Of a stretch of 64,000 nucleotides of DNA, positions 44,958 through 53,262 are shown in pieces. Where the stretch lies: positions 806,001 through 870,000 of the forward strand of contig FNSS01000001.1 in the NCBI GenBank assembly GCA_900104855.1. Direction: 5' to 3'. The notes under the pieces are model-generated. The model was not told the origin of the DNA. It was given only the letters and a program-made list of their open reading frames with translations, and did not search any database. The translations under genes and the position numbers were made by a program. How positions within the stretch are numbered: position 1 is the first letter of the stretch; each line of letters begins with the position of its first letter. The DNA comes from Rhizobiales bacterium GAS188. Lineage in GTDB: Bacteria; Pseudomonadota; Alphaproteobacteria; Rhizobiales; Beijerinckiaceae.

Positions 44958-45458
44958 TCAACGGTGTTCGTGGCCATGTGCGTGGGCGAGAAGCGGCAGG
45001 GTCGATGTCGCAGCGCCAGGCCCCTCCTCCACCGTGACCTCGCGCGCCTCGAGCGGCTCGCCGCAGACCGAGCACACCATGACCGGCTCGAACAGCGCGC
45101 CGCAGCCCTTGTGCCGGTGCAGCAGCGGAGCGCCCGCGGCATCGGCCATGTGCCGGTCCCCCCAATGCACCAGTGCCAACAGCACCGGATAGAGCTCGAT
45201 ACCCTTCTCCGTCAGGCGATACTCGTAGCGCGGAGGCCGATCCACGTAGCGCTGGCGGCGCAGCACGCCGAGATCGACCAGCTTCTTGAGCCGATCGGCA
45301 AGGATATGGCGCGTAACGCCGAGCCGCTCCTGGAAATCGTCGAAGCGGCGGATCCGCAGGAAGCAGTCGCGCAGGATCAGCAGCGACCAGCGGTCGCCGA
45401 TCACCGACACCGTCCGCGCGACGGAGCAGGCCTCCTGATCCAACTCGCTCCAGCGCAT
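44958..45458 (-). CDS. HxlR family transcriptional regulator
   Basis: 166 residues from ATG 45458 (MRWSELDQEACSVARTVSVIGDRWSLLILRDCFLRIRRFDDFQERLGVTRHILADRLKKLVDLGVL...): the single-Cys N-terminus followed by the HxlR winged helix. A C-terminal extension has a zinc-ribbon-like CGALFEPVMVCSVCGEPL and ends in a His-rich AHAHGHEHR. Three GTTCY-N5-RGAAC palindromes lie upstream, between it and the divergent SDR gene. HxlR members often sense reactive electrophiles through the N-terminal Cys; that is family knowledge, not shown here. It likely controls the SDR and the isomerase/monooxygenase genes. Confidence 0.9.
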   Translation of the reverse strand: MRWSELDQEACSVARTVSVIGDRWSLLILRDCFLRIRRFDDFQERLGVTRHILADRLKKLVDLGVLRRQRYVDRPPRYEYRLTEKGIELYPVLLALVHWGDRHMADAAGAPLLHRHKGCGALFEPVMVCSVCGEPLEAREVTVEEGPGAATSTLPLLAHAHGHEHR

Positions 45459-45482
45459 GGTGGAACCTTTCTCGGAGCTCAG

Positions 45483-45525
45483 GTTCCCATTTGGAACGCA
45501 CGAGGTCAAGGTTCCTTTTCGGAAC
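45483..45525. promoter_or_regulatory. Two tandem operator-like palindromes GTTCC-N5-GGAAC
   Basis: GTTCC-CATTT-GGAAC at 45483-45497 and GTTCC-TTTTC-GGAAC at 45511-45525, 28 bases apart start to start, immediately upstream of the HxlR start. The matching half-sites and spacers suggest cooperative binding by the HxlR protein and autoregulation. Confidence 0.75.
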
Positions 45526-45576
45526 GGGCGATGCTCCCGTTTGACAGCGGCATCGTTGCTGTTGCATGCTCACTAA

Positions 45577-45591
45577 GTTCTGTTTTAGAAC
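45577..45591. promoter_or_regulatory. Third operator-like palindrome GTTCT-N5-AGAAC
   Basis: Same spacing as the pair at 45483-45525 with one changed base per half, extended by A/T to AGTTCTGTTTTAGAACT. It lies 23 bases before the SDR start and just after a TTGACA at 45541-45546, so it would block transcription of the SDR gene. Confidence 0.7.
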
Positions 45592-45614
45592 TAACCAGGC
45601 CAAAGGAGCGAGGC

Positions 45615-46343
45615 ATGACGGCGGGACAGGCAGTGCTGGTCGTCGGGGCCGGCGACGCGACGGGCGGCGCCATCGCACGTCGCTTCGCACGCGAAGGCTT
45701 CACGGCCTGCCTGGTGCGCCGCCATGCCGACAAGTTGCAGCCCCTGGTCGCCGAGATCGAGGCCGCAGGTGGTGTGGCCCGCGCCTTCGGAGTCGATGCG
45801 CGCAAGGAGGAGGCGGTCGCTGCGCTGTTCGAGACGATCGAGCGCGAGGTCGGGCCGCTCGAGGTCGTCGTCTTCAACATCGGCGGCAATGTCCGCCACC
45901 TGATCCGAGAGACGACCAGCCGGGTCTATTTCAAGGTCTGGGAGATGGCCTGCTTCGCCGGCTTCCTCACCGGGCGCGAGGCGGCAAGCCGGATGGTCCC
46001 GCGCGGCCGCGGCACCATCCTGTTCACCGGCGCCACGGCCAGCATGCGCGGCGGCACAGGTTTTGCCGCCTTTGCGGGCGCCAAGCACGGCTTGCGGGCG
46101 CTCGCCCAGAGCATGGCGCGGGAGCTCGGGCCGCAGGGGATCCATGTCGCCCACACGGTGATCGACGGCGCGATCGACACTCCATGGATCCGGGAGAACT
46201 TCCCCGAGCGTGCCGCCCTGAAACCACAGGATGGCATCCTGGATCCGGATGCCATCGCCGAGGCCTATTGGCAGTTGCACCGCCAGCAGCGCAGTGCCTG
46301 GACGCATGAGCTCGACCTGCGCCCCTGGATCGAAAGCTGGTAG
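45615..46343 (+). CDS. SDR-family protein with Phe at the catalytic Tyr position
   Basis: 242 residues from ATG 45615 (AAAGGAGCGAGG upstream). NAD-binding VVGAGDATGGAIARRFAREGF is a variant of TGxxxGxG. The usual NNAG is replaced by VVVFNIGGNVRH, and the YxxxK motif by GFAAFAGAKHGLRALAQSMAREL, with Phe where the general acid Tyr should be. C-terminal IDGAIDTPWIRENFPER. Closely similar SDR-like proteins with this FAxAK form occur in rhizobia, so the change is a subfamily trait and not damage. Catalytic redox activity is doubtful. It is divergent from and probably controlled by the HxlR gene. Confidence 0.88.
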   Translation: MTAGQAVLVVGAGDATGGAIARRFAREGFTACLVRRHADKLQPLVAEIEAAGGVARAFGVDARKEEAVAALFETIEREVGPLEVVVFNIGGNVRHLIRETTSRVYFKVWEMACFAGFLTGREAASRMVPRGRGTILFTGATASMRGGTGFAAFAGAKHGLRALAQSMARELGPQGIHVAHTVIDGAIDTPWIRENFPERAALKPQDGILDPDAIAEAYWQLHRQQRSAWTHELDLRPWIESW

Positions 46344-46360
46344 GCCGCCGGCACACTATT

Positions 46361-47134
46361 TCAGGCGAGCTCCCGCTCCGCGAATCCGCCGATGGCCTTG
46401 ACCATATAATCGGTCAGGCCGGGAGCCCTGCTCTCGTAACGGGCGCGGAAATCCGGATGCTCCTGATAGACCTTGGCCAATCCGATGAAGGCCTGGCGGC
46501 TCGGCAAATCGTTCCAGCCGCGCCCGACCCAAGCGTGCAGCTGCCGTATCAGATCGGCGACCTCCAGGGAGTTGGTGGGCAAGCCTTTGGTCAGCGCCCG
46601 AGCCAGCGCGACTTCGATCTGCTCGACCTCTGCGAGATGACGGTCGAAATCGGCCCTGCTCCAGCCCTTCATCCTTGTCTTGGCGGCATCGATCCGTGCC
46701 TGCACTTGGCCGCCCAATCGGGCCACGAGCCAGGCCTCGTGCTCGGCCTGCTTCTCCGCGGAAAAGCCGCGATACATCGCCTTGTCGTCCATGTCCGTGT
46801 CTCCTTCGAGTGCGGCGAGAGTAGCGTCGAGCGTGCGCACGAGTCTTCGGTAGCGCCGGACCTCCCCCATCAGCCGCGCGCGATGAGCGCGGAGGGCAGC
46901 CACACGGTCGAAGTCCGGAGCACTCAGCACCTGGCGGATCTCCTCCAACGGAAATCCGAGTTCCCGGTGGAAGAGAATTTGCTGCAGGCGCAGCAGCTCG
47001 TCGCGACCGTAATAGCGATACCCGTTCGCACCCAGGCAGGCGGGTTTCAGGAGGCCGATCTCGTCATAATGGTGCAGCGTTCGGACCGAGACGCCCGAGA
47101 GCTGCGCCGCTTCCTTGACCGTGTAGACGCCCAT
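46361..47134 (-). CDS. MerR family regulator with TipAS-type C-terminal domain
   Basis: 257 residues. N-terminal MerR winged helix (YTVKEAAQLSGVSVRTLHHYDEIGLLKPACLGANGYRYYGRDELLRLQQILFHRELGF), long dimerising coil (about 75-120), and a TipAS-like antibiotic-binding domain at about 125-255 (AMYRGFSAEKQAEHEAWL...WNDLPSRQAFIGLAKVYQEHPDFRARYE). TipA proteins bind thiopeptide-type drugs and activate their own promoter. A palindrome lies between the -35 and start (see 47175). The gene converges on the SDR gene. Confidence 0.92.
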   Translation of the reverse strand: MGVYTVKEAAQLSGVSVRTLHHYDEIGLLKPACLGANGYRYYGRDELLRLQQILFHRELGFPLEEIRQVLSAPDFDRVAALRAHRARLMGEVRRYRRLVRTLDATLAALEGDTDMDDKAMYRGFSAEKQAEHEAWLVARLGGQVQARIDAAKTRMKGWSRADFDRHLAEVEQIEVALARALTKGLPTNSLEVADLIRQLHAWVGRGWNDLPSRQAFIGLAKVYQEHPDFRARYESRAPGLTDYMVKAIGGFAERELA

Positions 47135-47174
47135 GGCTTCTCGCCTTTGGTTGACGGATACGAGGTTTCAGGGA

Positions 47175-47194
47175 TCACGTTGCGTGAGAGTCAA
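47175..47194 (-). promoter_or_regulatory. MerR-type promoter: TTGACT with adjoining TCACG-N3-CGTGA palindrome
   Basis: On the minus strand TTGACT (47194-47189) is followed one base later by the perfect palindrome TCACGCAACGTGA (47187-47175), in the long spacer where MerR family regulators bind. A weak TGAAAC could be the -10 at 18 bases. It drives the MerR gene, whose start is 41 bases further on. Confidence 0.55.
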
Positions 47195-47256
47195 GCGCCG
47201 TCGAATCCGGCGCGCCGCTGGCAGGAAGGGCGACCGGGACGGTCGCGGTCCCAGGG

Positions 47257-48168
47257 TCAGAGCTGCCCGTCGAGCTCGCGCGCGACCTTGCGGCTGACTT
47301 CGATGAAGTGCCGGACCACAGGCGCAACTTCGCCGGGCGCACGCGCCACGGCGATGGCGATGCTGTGCGGCAATTCCGCCAATGGGCGATGCACGAGGTT
47401 CGGCAGCGGCATCAGCGCCGCGCGCCCCGGCACCACGGCGACGCCAAGGCCCGCCGCCACCAGCACCGCGACATTGGCGACGCTCGACGTCTCCTGCACC
47501 ACGCGGGGACGAAACCCGGCAGCGCGACACTGCTCCAGCACCAGATGATGATAGCTCGCGCCGAGCGCCGCGCGCTGCACGACGAAATCCTCATCGGCGA
47601 GATCCGCGAGCCGCAGCGGCACCTGTCCGGCGAGGCGGTGATCGTCGCGCAGCAGGGCCACGAAGCCTTCATGGGCGATGATTTCGATGTCGAGAGCACC
47701 GGGCGCGGCCGGCGGATGAATGAAGGCAAGGTTCATCCGGCCGCTCTGCACTTCCCCCAGCAGCTCGCTGGTCGTCATGACGACGAGATCGATCTCGACG
47801 CGCGGATAGCGGCGGCGGAAGGTGCTGATGATCGGCGGCAGGAAGCGGAACTGCGCCACGAAGACCGCTCCGACGACGATACGGCCAAGCGGGCTGTTGG
47901 AGGCGGCGCGCGTATCGCCGATGGCGGTTTCGGCCTGCGCCAGAAGGGCCTTGGCATGCTGCAAGAACAATTCGCCCGCCCGCGTCAGGCTGACATGCCG
48001 CGTGGTGCGATTGAGCAAGGTCGCCCCGAGGCGATCTTCCAGCTGCCGGATCTGCTGGCTCAGCGGAGCTTGCGCCATCCCCAGGCGCTCGGCCGCGCGG
48101 CCGAAATGCAGCTCCTCCGCCACATGGACGAAATAGTCGAGATGGCGAAGCTCGATCCGCTGTTTCAT
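47257..48168 (-). CDS. LysR family transcriptional regulator
   Basis: 303 residues, standard length. N-terminal HTH LRHLDYFVHVAEELHFGRAAERLGMAQAPLSQQIRQLEDRLGATLLNRTTRHVSLTRAG, and a type-2 periplasmic-binding-like effector domain with VGAVFVAQFRFLPPIISTFRRRYPRVEIDLVVM, ADEDFVVQRAA and VAAGLGVAVVPG. Divergent from the MFS/ABC catabolic operon across about 100 bases, so it most likely controls that operon in response to its substrate. Confidence 0.93.
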   Translation of the reverse strand: MKQRIELRHLDYFVHVAEELHFGRAAERLGMAQAPLSQQIRQLEDRLGATLLNRTTRHVSLTRAGELFLQHAKALLAQAETAIGDTRAASNSPLGRIVVGAVFVAQFRFLPPIISTFRRRYPRVEIDLVVMTTSELLGEVQSGRMNLAFIHPPAAPGALDIEIIAHEGFVALLRDDHRLAGQVPLRLADLADEDFVVQRAALGASYHHLVLEQCRAAGFRPRVVQETSSVANVAVLVAAGLGVAVVPGRAALMPLPNLVHRPLAELPHSIAIAVARAPGEVAPVVRHFIEVSRKVARELDGQL

Positions 48169-48201
48169 ACTCGGCAGATATCAATCCCTCTGTTTTTGCT
48201 A

Positions 48202-48216
48202 TTGGACATATGACAA
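48202..48216. promoter_or_regulatory. Possible LysR box TTG-N9-CAA
   Basis: TTGGACATATGACAA fits the T-N11-A pattern of LysR-type operators, centred in the gap between the regulator (start 48168) and the MFS gene (start 48266). The pattern is loose, so chance is not excluded. Confidence 0.35.
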
Positions 48217-48265
48217 GACGTCAATCACGCTAGCCGGCAAGCATGCGTGAACCCACCGGAAAGCG

Positions 48266-49624
48266 ATGGCGCAGTTCGGGATGGACCAGATGACCATTGC
48301 CGCAACGGCGACCGAGCTTCGCGGCCTCGACGATGCGGCCTTGCGCAGGAAAGCCATCCTGTCCTGCATGATCGGCAATTTCCTGGAAGTCTTCGATTTC
48401 ACCATCTACGGCTTCCTGGCGGCCTCGGTCGGCCACGCCTTCTTCCCATCCGGAGACGCGCTGGCCTCGACGCTCTCGAGCTTTGCGACCTTCGGCATCG
48501 GCTTCATCATGCGTCCGCTCGGCGGCGTGGTGCTCGGCGCCTATGCGGATCGCCATGGCCGCAAGCAGGCGCTCGTCATCTCGGTGGTGATGATGGCGGT
48601 TGCGACGGCGGCGACGGGTCTCATCCCCTCCTATGCCAGCATCGGCGTTCTCGCGCCGGCTCTGCTGGTGCTGTGCCGCCTGGTGCAAGGCTTTTCGTCC
48701 GGCGGCGAATGGGGTGGGGCTGCCTCGTTCCTGGTCGAATATGCGCCGGACGGGCAGCGCGGCTATTATGGCAGCTGGCAGCAATTCGGCGTCGGCCTCG
48801 GCACGCTCGGCGGATCGCTGTTCGCCTTCGTGATGGCCGCCTCGCTGGACGAGGCCAGCATGAACGAATGGGGTTGGCGCATCCCCTTCCTGTTCGGCTT
48901 TATTCTCGCGCCCGTGGGCTATTATCTGCGCACCAGGGTCGCCGAGACGCCGGCCTTCCAGGCAGAGCTTGCAAGGCGCAAGACCACTGCGACGCCCGAG
49001 GCTGTTGCGTCACCCTTACGCGGCGCGGTCGCGACGCAGCGCGCTGCGATGCTGATCGCCTGCTGCTCCACCATCATCTGGACCGTCGGCGGCTATTTGT
49101 TCCTGACCTTCATGCCAGCCTTCGCCACCCAGCAGCTGAAGCTCGACGCCCGCTTCTCGCTCGCCGCCAACACGATCGCCATCCTGTTGCGCACCATCCT
49201 GACGCCCTTCATGGGCGCACTCTCCGATCGTGTCGGGCGCAAACCCCTGTTGCTGACGGCGGCCGGCGGCTTCCTCGTCCTGTCCTATCCGCTGTTCCTG
49301 TGGCTGGTGACGGCGCCAAGCTTCGCCGTGCTGCTGATCGTGCAGCTCGTGGCCGGCATCCTGATGGCGATCTTCAGCGGGCCGGGACCGGCCATGCTGT
49401 GCGAGCTGTTCCCGACGCATCTGCGCACCACCTCGCTCTCGATCGGCTATAATCTGGCGGCCGCGATCTTCGGCGGCTTCGCTCCTGCGATCGCCACTTT
49501 CCTGGTGCGCGAGACCGGCCAGCCGATCGCGCCGGTCTATTATGTGCTTTTCGCCGCCTGCATCAGCCTGATCGCCATCTCGCGCATTCGCGACGAGGCG
49601 CATCGGCCGCTTCGCCACGCCTGA
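48266..49624 (+). CDS. MFS transporter, metabolite:H+ symporter (MHS) type
   Basis: 452 residues, twelve hydrophobic segments. MHS-family signs: CMIGNFLEVFDFTIYGFLAASVG at TM1, the loop 2-3 motif RPLGGVVLGAYADRHGRKQAL, FSSGGEWGGAASFLVEYAPDGQRGYYGSWQQFGVGLG, GWRIPFLFGFILAPVGYYLRTRVAETPAF, and GALSDRVGRKPLLL between TM8 and TM9. It takes up an organic acid such as citrate, 2-oxoglutarate or a related dicarboxylate with protons. ATG 48284 (MTIAATATE) is an alternative start. First gene of the LysR-linked operon. Confidence 0.92.
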   Translation: MAQFGMDQMTIAATATELRGLDDAALRRKAILSCMIGNFLEVFDFTIYGFLAASVGHAFFPSGDALASTLSSFATFGIGFIMRPLGGVVLGAYADRHGRKQALVISVVMMAVATAATGLIPSYASIGVLAPALLVLCRLVQGFSSGGEWGGAASFLVEYAPDGQRGYYGSWQQFGVGLGTLGGSLFAFVMAASLDEASMNEWGWRIPFLFGFILAPVGYYLRTRVAETPAFQAELARRKTTATPEAVASPLRGAVATQRAAMLIACCSTIIWTVGGYLFLTFMPAFATQQLKLDARFSLAANTIAILLRTILTPFMGALSDRVGRKPLLLTAAGGFLVLSYPLFLWLVTAPSFAVLLIVQLVAGILMAIFSGPGPAMLCELFPTHLRTTSLSIGYNLAAAIFGGFAPAIATFLVRETGQPIAPVYYVLFAACISLIAISRIRDEAHRPLRHA

Positions 49625-49630
49625 CGATCG

Positions 49631-50314
49631 ATGAACCGGAGCCCCGCAATGCCGAAATATGAGATCGAGCCCTCCCCGCCGCAGATCAGCACGGAGGTCG
49701 TCGCGTTGCTGGAGCAGACGGAAACCGCCACCATCGGCCATTGGCGGCATTGGGGCTTCTGCGACCGCGCCATCCAGCCGTTGCTGCGCGGCAAGCGCGT
49801 GGCGGGCACGGCGATCACCTTGGCGATTCCGGGTCCCGACTCGACCTTGCTGCATCATGCGCTCGGCCTGTTGCGCCCCGGCGATATCCTCGTGGTCGAC
49901 CGCCTGGGCGATGACCGTCATGCCTGCTGGGGCGGCGGCGTCACGGTGGCCGCCAAGGCTGCCGGCGCCAGAGCTGGCGTCGTCGATGGCCCCTGCACCG
50001 ATCTCGAGGAGGTCGAGGCTTCCGACTTCCCGCTCTGGGCGCGCGGCCTCGCGCCGATCACCACCCGGATCTACGATCTCGGCGGGCGGCTGAACAAGCC
50101 GGTCTCGATCGGCGGCGCCGTGGTGATGCCGGGCGATGCGGTGCTGTGCGACGAGAGCGGCGTGGTGATCTTGCCGCCCGCAGAGGCCGAGGCTGAAGCG
50201 CGGCGCGCGATCGAGCGGCAACAGGCCGGGCTTGTCAATCAGCGCCGTGTGCAGGACGGTGCGAAGCTCGGCGAAATCAGCGGCGCGAGCGCCAAAGTCG
50301 CGCAAGGAGTATGA
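49631..50314 (+). CDS. RraA-like protein (4-hydroxy-4-methyl-2-oxoglutarate aldolase type)
   Basis: 227 residues. The RraA/HMG-aldolase fold is clear: TATIGHWRHWGFCDRAIQPLLRGKRVAGTAITLAIPGPDSTLLHHALGLLRPGDILVVDRLGDDRHACWGGGVTVAAKAAGARAGVVDGPCTDLEEVEASDFPLWARGLAPI and PVSIGGAVVMPGDAVLCDESGVVILPP. GD(D)RHACWGG and the D..GPCTD pair correspond to the metal- and pyruvate-enolate-binding positions of the class II aldolases. It probably cleaves a 4-hydroxy-2-oxo acid to pyruvate. Between MFS and ABC genes, six bases after the former. The catalytic Arg of true aldolases is Pro-Cys-Thr here, so its activity is uncertain. Confidence 0.88.
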   Translation: MNRSPAMPKYEIEPSPPQISTEVVALLEQTETATIGHWRHWGFCDRAIQPLLRGKRVAGTAITLAIPGPDSTLLHHALGLLRPGDILVVDRLGDDRHACWGGGVTVAAKAAGARAGVVDGPCTDLEEVEASDFPLWARGLAPITTRIYDLGGRLNKPVSIGGAVVMPGDAVLCDESGVVILPPAEAEAEARRAIERQQAGLVNQRRVQDGAKLGEISGASAKVAQGV

Positions 50315-51351
50315 CCGTCATGAAACGCTCTGCGGGGTTTCTCGCGCTGCTCGTCGCAACGGCCGCGAACGCCGATCCGGTCCGGTTGATGAGCTATTCG
50401 GACGCGGCCTTCCAGGACAATTACACCAACGAGGTCATCACCCCCTTCAACCAGAAGGGCGCCGCACAGGTGCAATTCGTGGGTGGCACCACCTCTGCCG
50501 GCATGCTCGGGCAATTGCGGACGCAGAAGAACGACCCGCAGCTCGACCTCGTCATCATGGACACCACGACGGCGGCGATCGCCTGCGCCGAGGGGCTGGT
50601 CGAGCCGGCGACCGAGGCGCTGGTGCCGGCGCTGAAGGAGCTCGACCCGCAGGCGCGGAAGGCCGGTGGCGATTGCGGCCCGGGCGTCACCTTCGATCAT
50701 CTGGTCATCTCCTATGACAGCAAGCTCGTCTCGCCGGCGCCGACCTCGCTCAGCGCCCTTTGGGACAAGAAATGGTCGGGCAAGCTCGGTGTGTCCGCGC
50801 CACCCAATATCCAGGGCCTGGCGCTGACGGCTGTGCTCGCGCATGCGGAGACCGGCGATTGGAAACAAGCCGACGGCGCCTTCAAGAAGCTGCGGGACCT
50901 CGCGCCAGCCGTGCAGACCTTCGATCCGCAGCCGGACAGCTACACGCTGATCCTCAACGGCACGCTTGCATTCGGAACCGGATGGAATGCGCGCGCCCAG
51001 CTCAATCACGACCGCTCCGGCGGGCAACTCGGCGTGATGCTGCCCTCGGAAGGCACGGTTTTCCAGATCAACACGATCAATGTGGTGAAGGGCGCGCATA
51101 ATCGGGATGCGGCCTTTGCCTTCATGAACTACGCGCTCGGCGAGCAGGCGCAGAAGGCCTTCACGGAAAAGTCCTTCTATGCACCGACCAATCCGCGTGC
51201 CGCCATCAGTCCCGCAGTTGCGGCCCGCACGGCCGTCGCGCCGGATAACCTCGCCCGCGTCATTCCGCTCGACTGGAGCGAGATGATCAAGTTGCGCGAG
51301 ACCTGGAACCAGCGCTGGCGGCGCGAGGTGATCTCCGCCGGCACGCGCTGA
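50311..51351 (+). CDS. ABC transporter substrate-binding protein (PotD/iron type)
   Basis: 346 residues. Signal peptide MTVMKRSAGFLALLVATAANA. Mature protein in the PotD/Fbp-like cluster: PVRLMSYSDAAFQDNYTNEVITPFNQKGAAQVQFVGGTTSAGMLGQLRTQK, LDLVIMDTTTAAIACAEGLVEP, WDKKWSGKLGVSAPPNIQG, YTLILNGTLAFGTGWNARAQL and LGVMLPSEGTVFQINTINVVKGAHNRDAAFAFMNYAL. It captures a small organic cation or acid for PotABC-like import. Starts inside the end of the RraA gene (ATGACC with the upstream stop). Confidence 0.92.
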   Translation: MTVMKRSAGFLALLVATAANADPVRLMSYSDAAFQDNYTNEVITPFNQKGAAQVQFVGGTTSAGMLGQLRTQKNDPQLDLVIMDTTTAAIACAEGLVEPATEALVPALKELDPQARKAGGDCGPGVTFDHLVISYDSKLVSPAPTSLSALWDKKWSGKLGVSAPPNIQGLALTAVLAHAETGDWKQADGAFKKLRDLAPAVQTFDPQPDSYTLILNGTLAFGTGWNARAQLNHDRSGGQLGVMLPSEGTVFQINTINVVKGAHNRDAAFAFMNYALGEQAQKAFTEKSFYAPTNPRAAISPAVAARTAVAPDNLARVIPLDWSEMIKLRETWNQRWRREVISAGTR

Positions 51352-51352
51352 T

Positions 51353-52414
51353 GTGACCGGCGCGACGATGATGCATCTGGAGCTCGATGGCCTGACACGG
51401 GCCTATGGCAATATCACCGTGGTGGATTCCGTCTCGCTCGCCATCGAGAAGGGCTGTTTTCTGGCTCTCCTTGGACCATCCGGCTGCGGCAAGACTACGA
51501 CATTGCGCATGATCGCGGGGCTGGAAAAGCCCAATGCCGGGCGCGTGCTGGTTGGCGGGCAGGACATCACGTCCCTGCCGCCGCATCGGCGCGGTCTCGG
51601 CGTCGTGTTCCAATCCTATGCGCTGTTTCCGCATCTGAGCGTGCTCGCGAATATCGGCTTCGGGCTCGAAATGCAGGGGGTCGGCAAATCCGAGCGGCGG
51701 GAGCGGGCCGCAGCCGCGCTGGAAATGGTCGGGCTTTCGACGCATGCGCAGATGCGCACCCGTCAATTATCCGGAGGCCAGCAGCAGCGCGTGGCGCTGG
51801 CGCGCGCTCTGGCGATCGAGCCGCAGGTTTTGCTGCTCGACGAGCCTCTCTCGGCTCTCGACGCAAAGCTGCGCGAGGAGCTGCGCACCGAGATGCGGCT
51901 CATTCAGCGGCGCGCCGGCACCACCTCGGTTTTCGTGACGCATGATCAGGCCGAGGCCCTGGCGATGGCCGATCTCGTCGCGGTCATGAATGCCGGCCGC
52001 ATCGAGCAGCTCGATACGCCCGTCGCCGTGTTCGAACGCCCGGCCTCGATTTTCGTCGCCCGCTTCGTGGGGCGAAGCGCTTGCTTCAAGGCGCAGATGC
52101 GAGACGGGGCGGCGCAGGTGCGAGGCATCGTCCTGCGCGGCGACAACCTGCCGCCACGCGGCGACGCGGAGATATTCGTGCGCCCGCATCGCATTCGCCT
52201 CCTCGCTCCCGGCGCTTCGGAGGACAACGTCCTGCGAGGCGTGATCGCTGCGCTCGACTACACCGGCGAGGTGATGCAGGTGATCGTCGAGACCGACGCT
52301 GGCCGCGTGCCCGTGGATGTCGGGACCTTCGACGATGGCTGGCGCTCCCTGCAGCCGGGCCAGAGCGTCCGGCTGGGCTGGAAGGCGGCCGATACGTTAG
52401 GATTTCCGGTGTGA
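51353..52414 (+). CDS. ABC transporter ATP-binding protein (PotA type)
   Basis: 353 residues from GTG 51353, or 348 from ATG 51368 (MMHLELDGLTRAYGN). Walker A GPSGCGKTT, Q-loop VFQSYALFP, signature LSGGQQQRVALARAL, Walker B LLLDEPLSALD and switch His VTHDQAEAL; a C-terminal TOBE/MOP domain (FVRPHRIRLLAPG...VPVDVGTFDDGW) typical of the PotA/MalK class. It powers uptake with the two permeases that follow. The stop overlaps the next start (GTGA). Confidence 0.95.
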   Translation: MTGATMMHLELDGLTRAYGNITVVDSVSLAIEKGCFLALLGPSGCGKTTTLRMIAGLEKPNAGRVLVGGQDITSLPPHRRGLGVVFQSYALFPHLSVLANIGFGLEMQGVGKSERRERAAAALEMVGLSTHAQMRTRQLSGGQQQRVALARALAIEPQVLLLDEPLSALDAKLREELRTEMRLIQRRAGTTSVFVTHDQAEALAMADLVAVMNAGRIEQLDTPVAVFERPASIFVARFVGRSACFKAQMRDGAAQVRGIVLRGDNLPPRGDAEIFVRPHRIRLLAPGASEDNVLRGVIAALDYTGEVMQVIVETDAGRVPVDVGTFDDGWRSLQPGQSVRLGWKAADTLGFPV

Positions 52415-53262
52415 GCGGGGCCGCGCTGCCGCGCCGTCTCTCCGGCTGGCTCCTCGCCGCGCCGGCGCTTTTGCTGCTGGCGGTCGCCTTCATCTGGCCG
52501 ATGCTGACGCTCGCCCGCATGAGCCTGAACGAAACCAGCGAAACCGGCGCGATGCTGCCTGCCTTGTCGCTTGCGACCTATATCAAGCTCGCCCGCGACA
52601 GCTTCACCTGGCAATTGACCCTGGACAGCCTGTCGCTCTCGGCCTTCGCGGCGACGGCGTCGGTGCTGCTGAGTTACCCGATGGCGCTGTTCCTGTTCCG
52701 CTCCCGCAGCCGGTTTCGCGGCCTGCTCACGATCGCGGCCATCGCGCCGCTGCTGGTCTCCGGCACGGCGCGGGTCATCGGCTGGCTGGCGATCCTCGGC
52801 GATCAGGGCCTGATCAACACTGCGCTGGCGTCGCTTGGCCTGCCGACCTTCGCCATCATCAACAATCTCGCGGGCGTCCGCATCGGCCTGACCGAGAGCG
52901 TGATGCCCTATACGGTGCTGGCGCTGATCGCGGGCTTCGGCCGGCTGGATGCGAGGCTGGAGGAGGCCGCAGCGACGCTCGGCGCCGGACCATTGCGCGC
53001 TTTCTGGCGTGTGACCTTTCCGCTGACCCTGCCTGCGGTCTCGGCGGGCTGGCTGCTCGCCTTCGCGCTGTCGATCTCGGCCTTCATCACGCCGCATCTG
53101 ATGGGCGGCGGCCGCGTCTTCGTGCTCGCGACCGAAATCTATGATGCCGCGACGCAGACCCTCGACTGGCCTGCTGCCGCCGCCTTGTCGATCTATGCCC
53201 TCGTGCTGTTGCTTGTGCTGATGGCGGCGCAGACGGCCGTCACGCGGAACCTGGCGCGATGA
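52411..53262 (+). CDS. ABC transporter permease (PotB type)
   Basis: 283 residues from GTG 52411, which overlaps the preceding stop by GTGA. Six hydrophobic segments (about 10-35, 68-95, 105-130, 153-175, 205-230, 255-280). The cytoplasmic EAA loop is GFGRLDARLEEAAATLGAGPLRAFWRVTFPLTLPAV, the ATPase-docking signature. Partner of the next permease. A frame reaching further upstream is a shadow of the ATPase gene. Confidence 0.92.
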   Translation: MSGAALPRRLSGWLLAAPALLLLAVAFIWPMLTLARMSLNETSETGAMLPALSLATYIKLARDSFTWQLTLDSLSLSAFAATASVLLSYPMALFLFRSRSRFRGLLTIAAIAPLLVSGTARVIGWLAILGDQGLINTALASLGLPTFAIINNLAGVRIGLTESVMPYTVLALIAGFGRLDARLEEAAATLGAGPLRAFWRVTFPLTLPAVSAGWLLAFALSISAFITPHLMGGGRVFVLATEIYDAATQTLDWPAAAALSIYALVLLLVLMAAQTAVTRNLAR

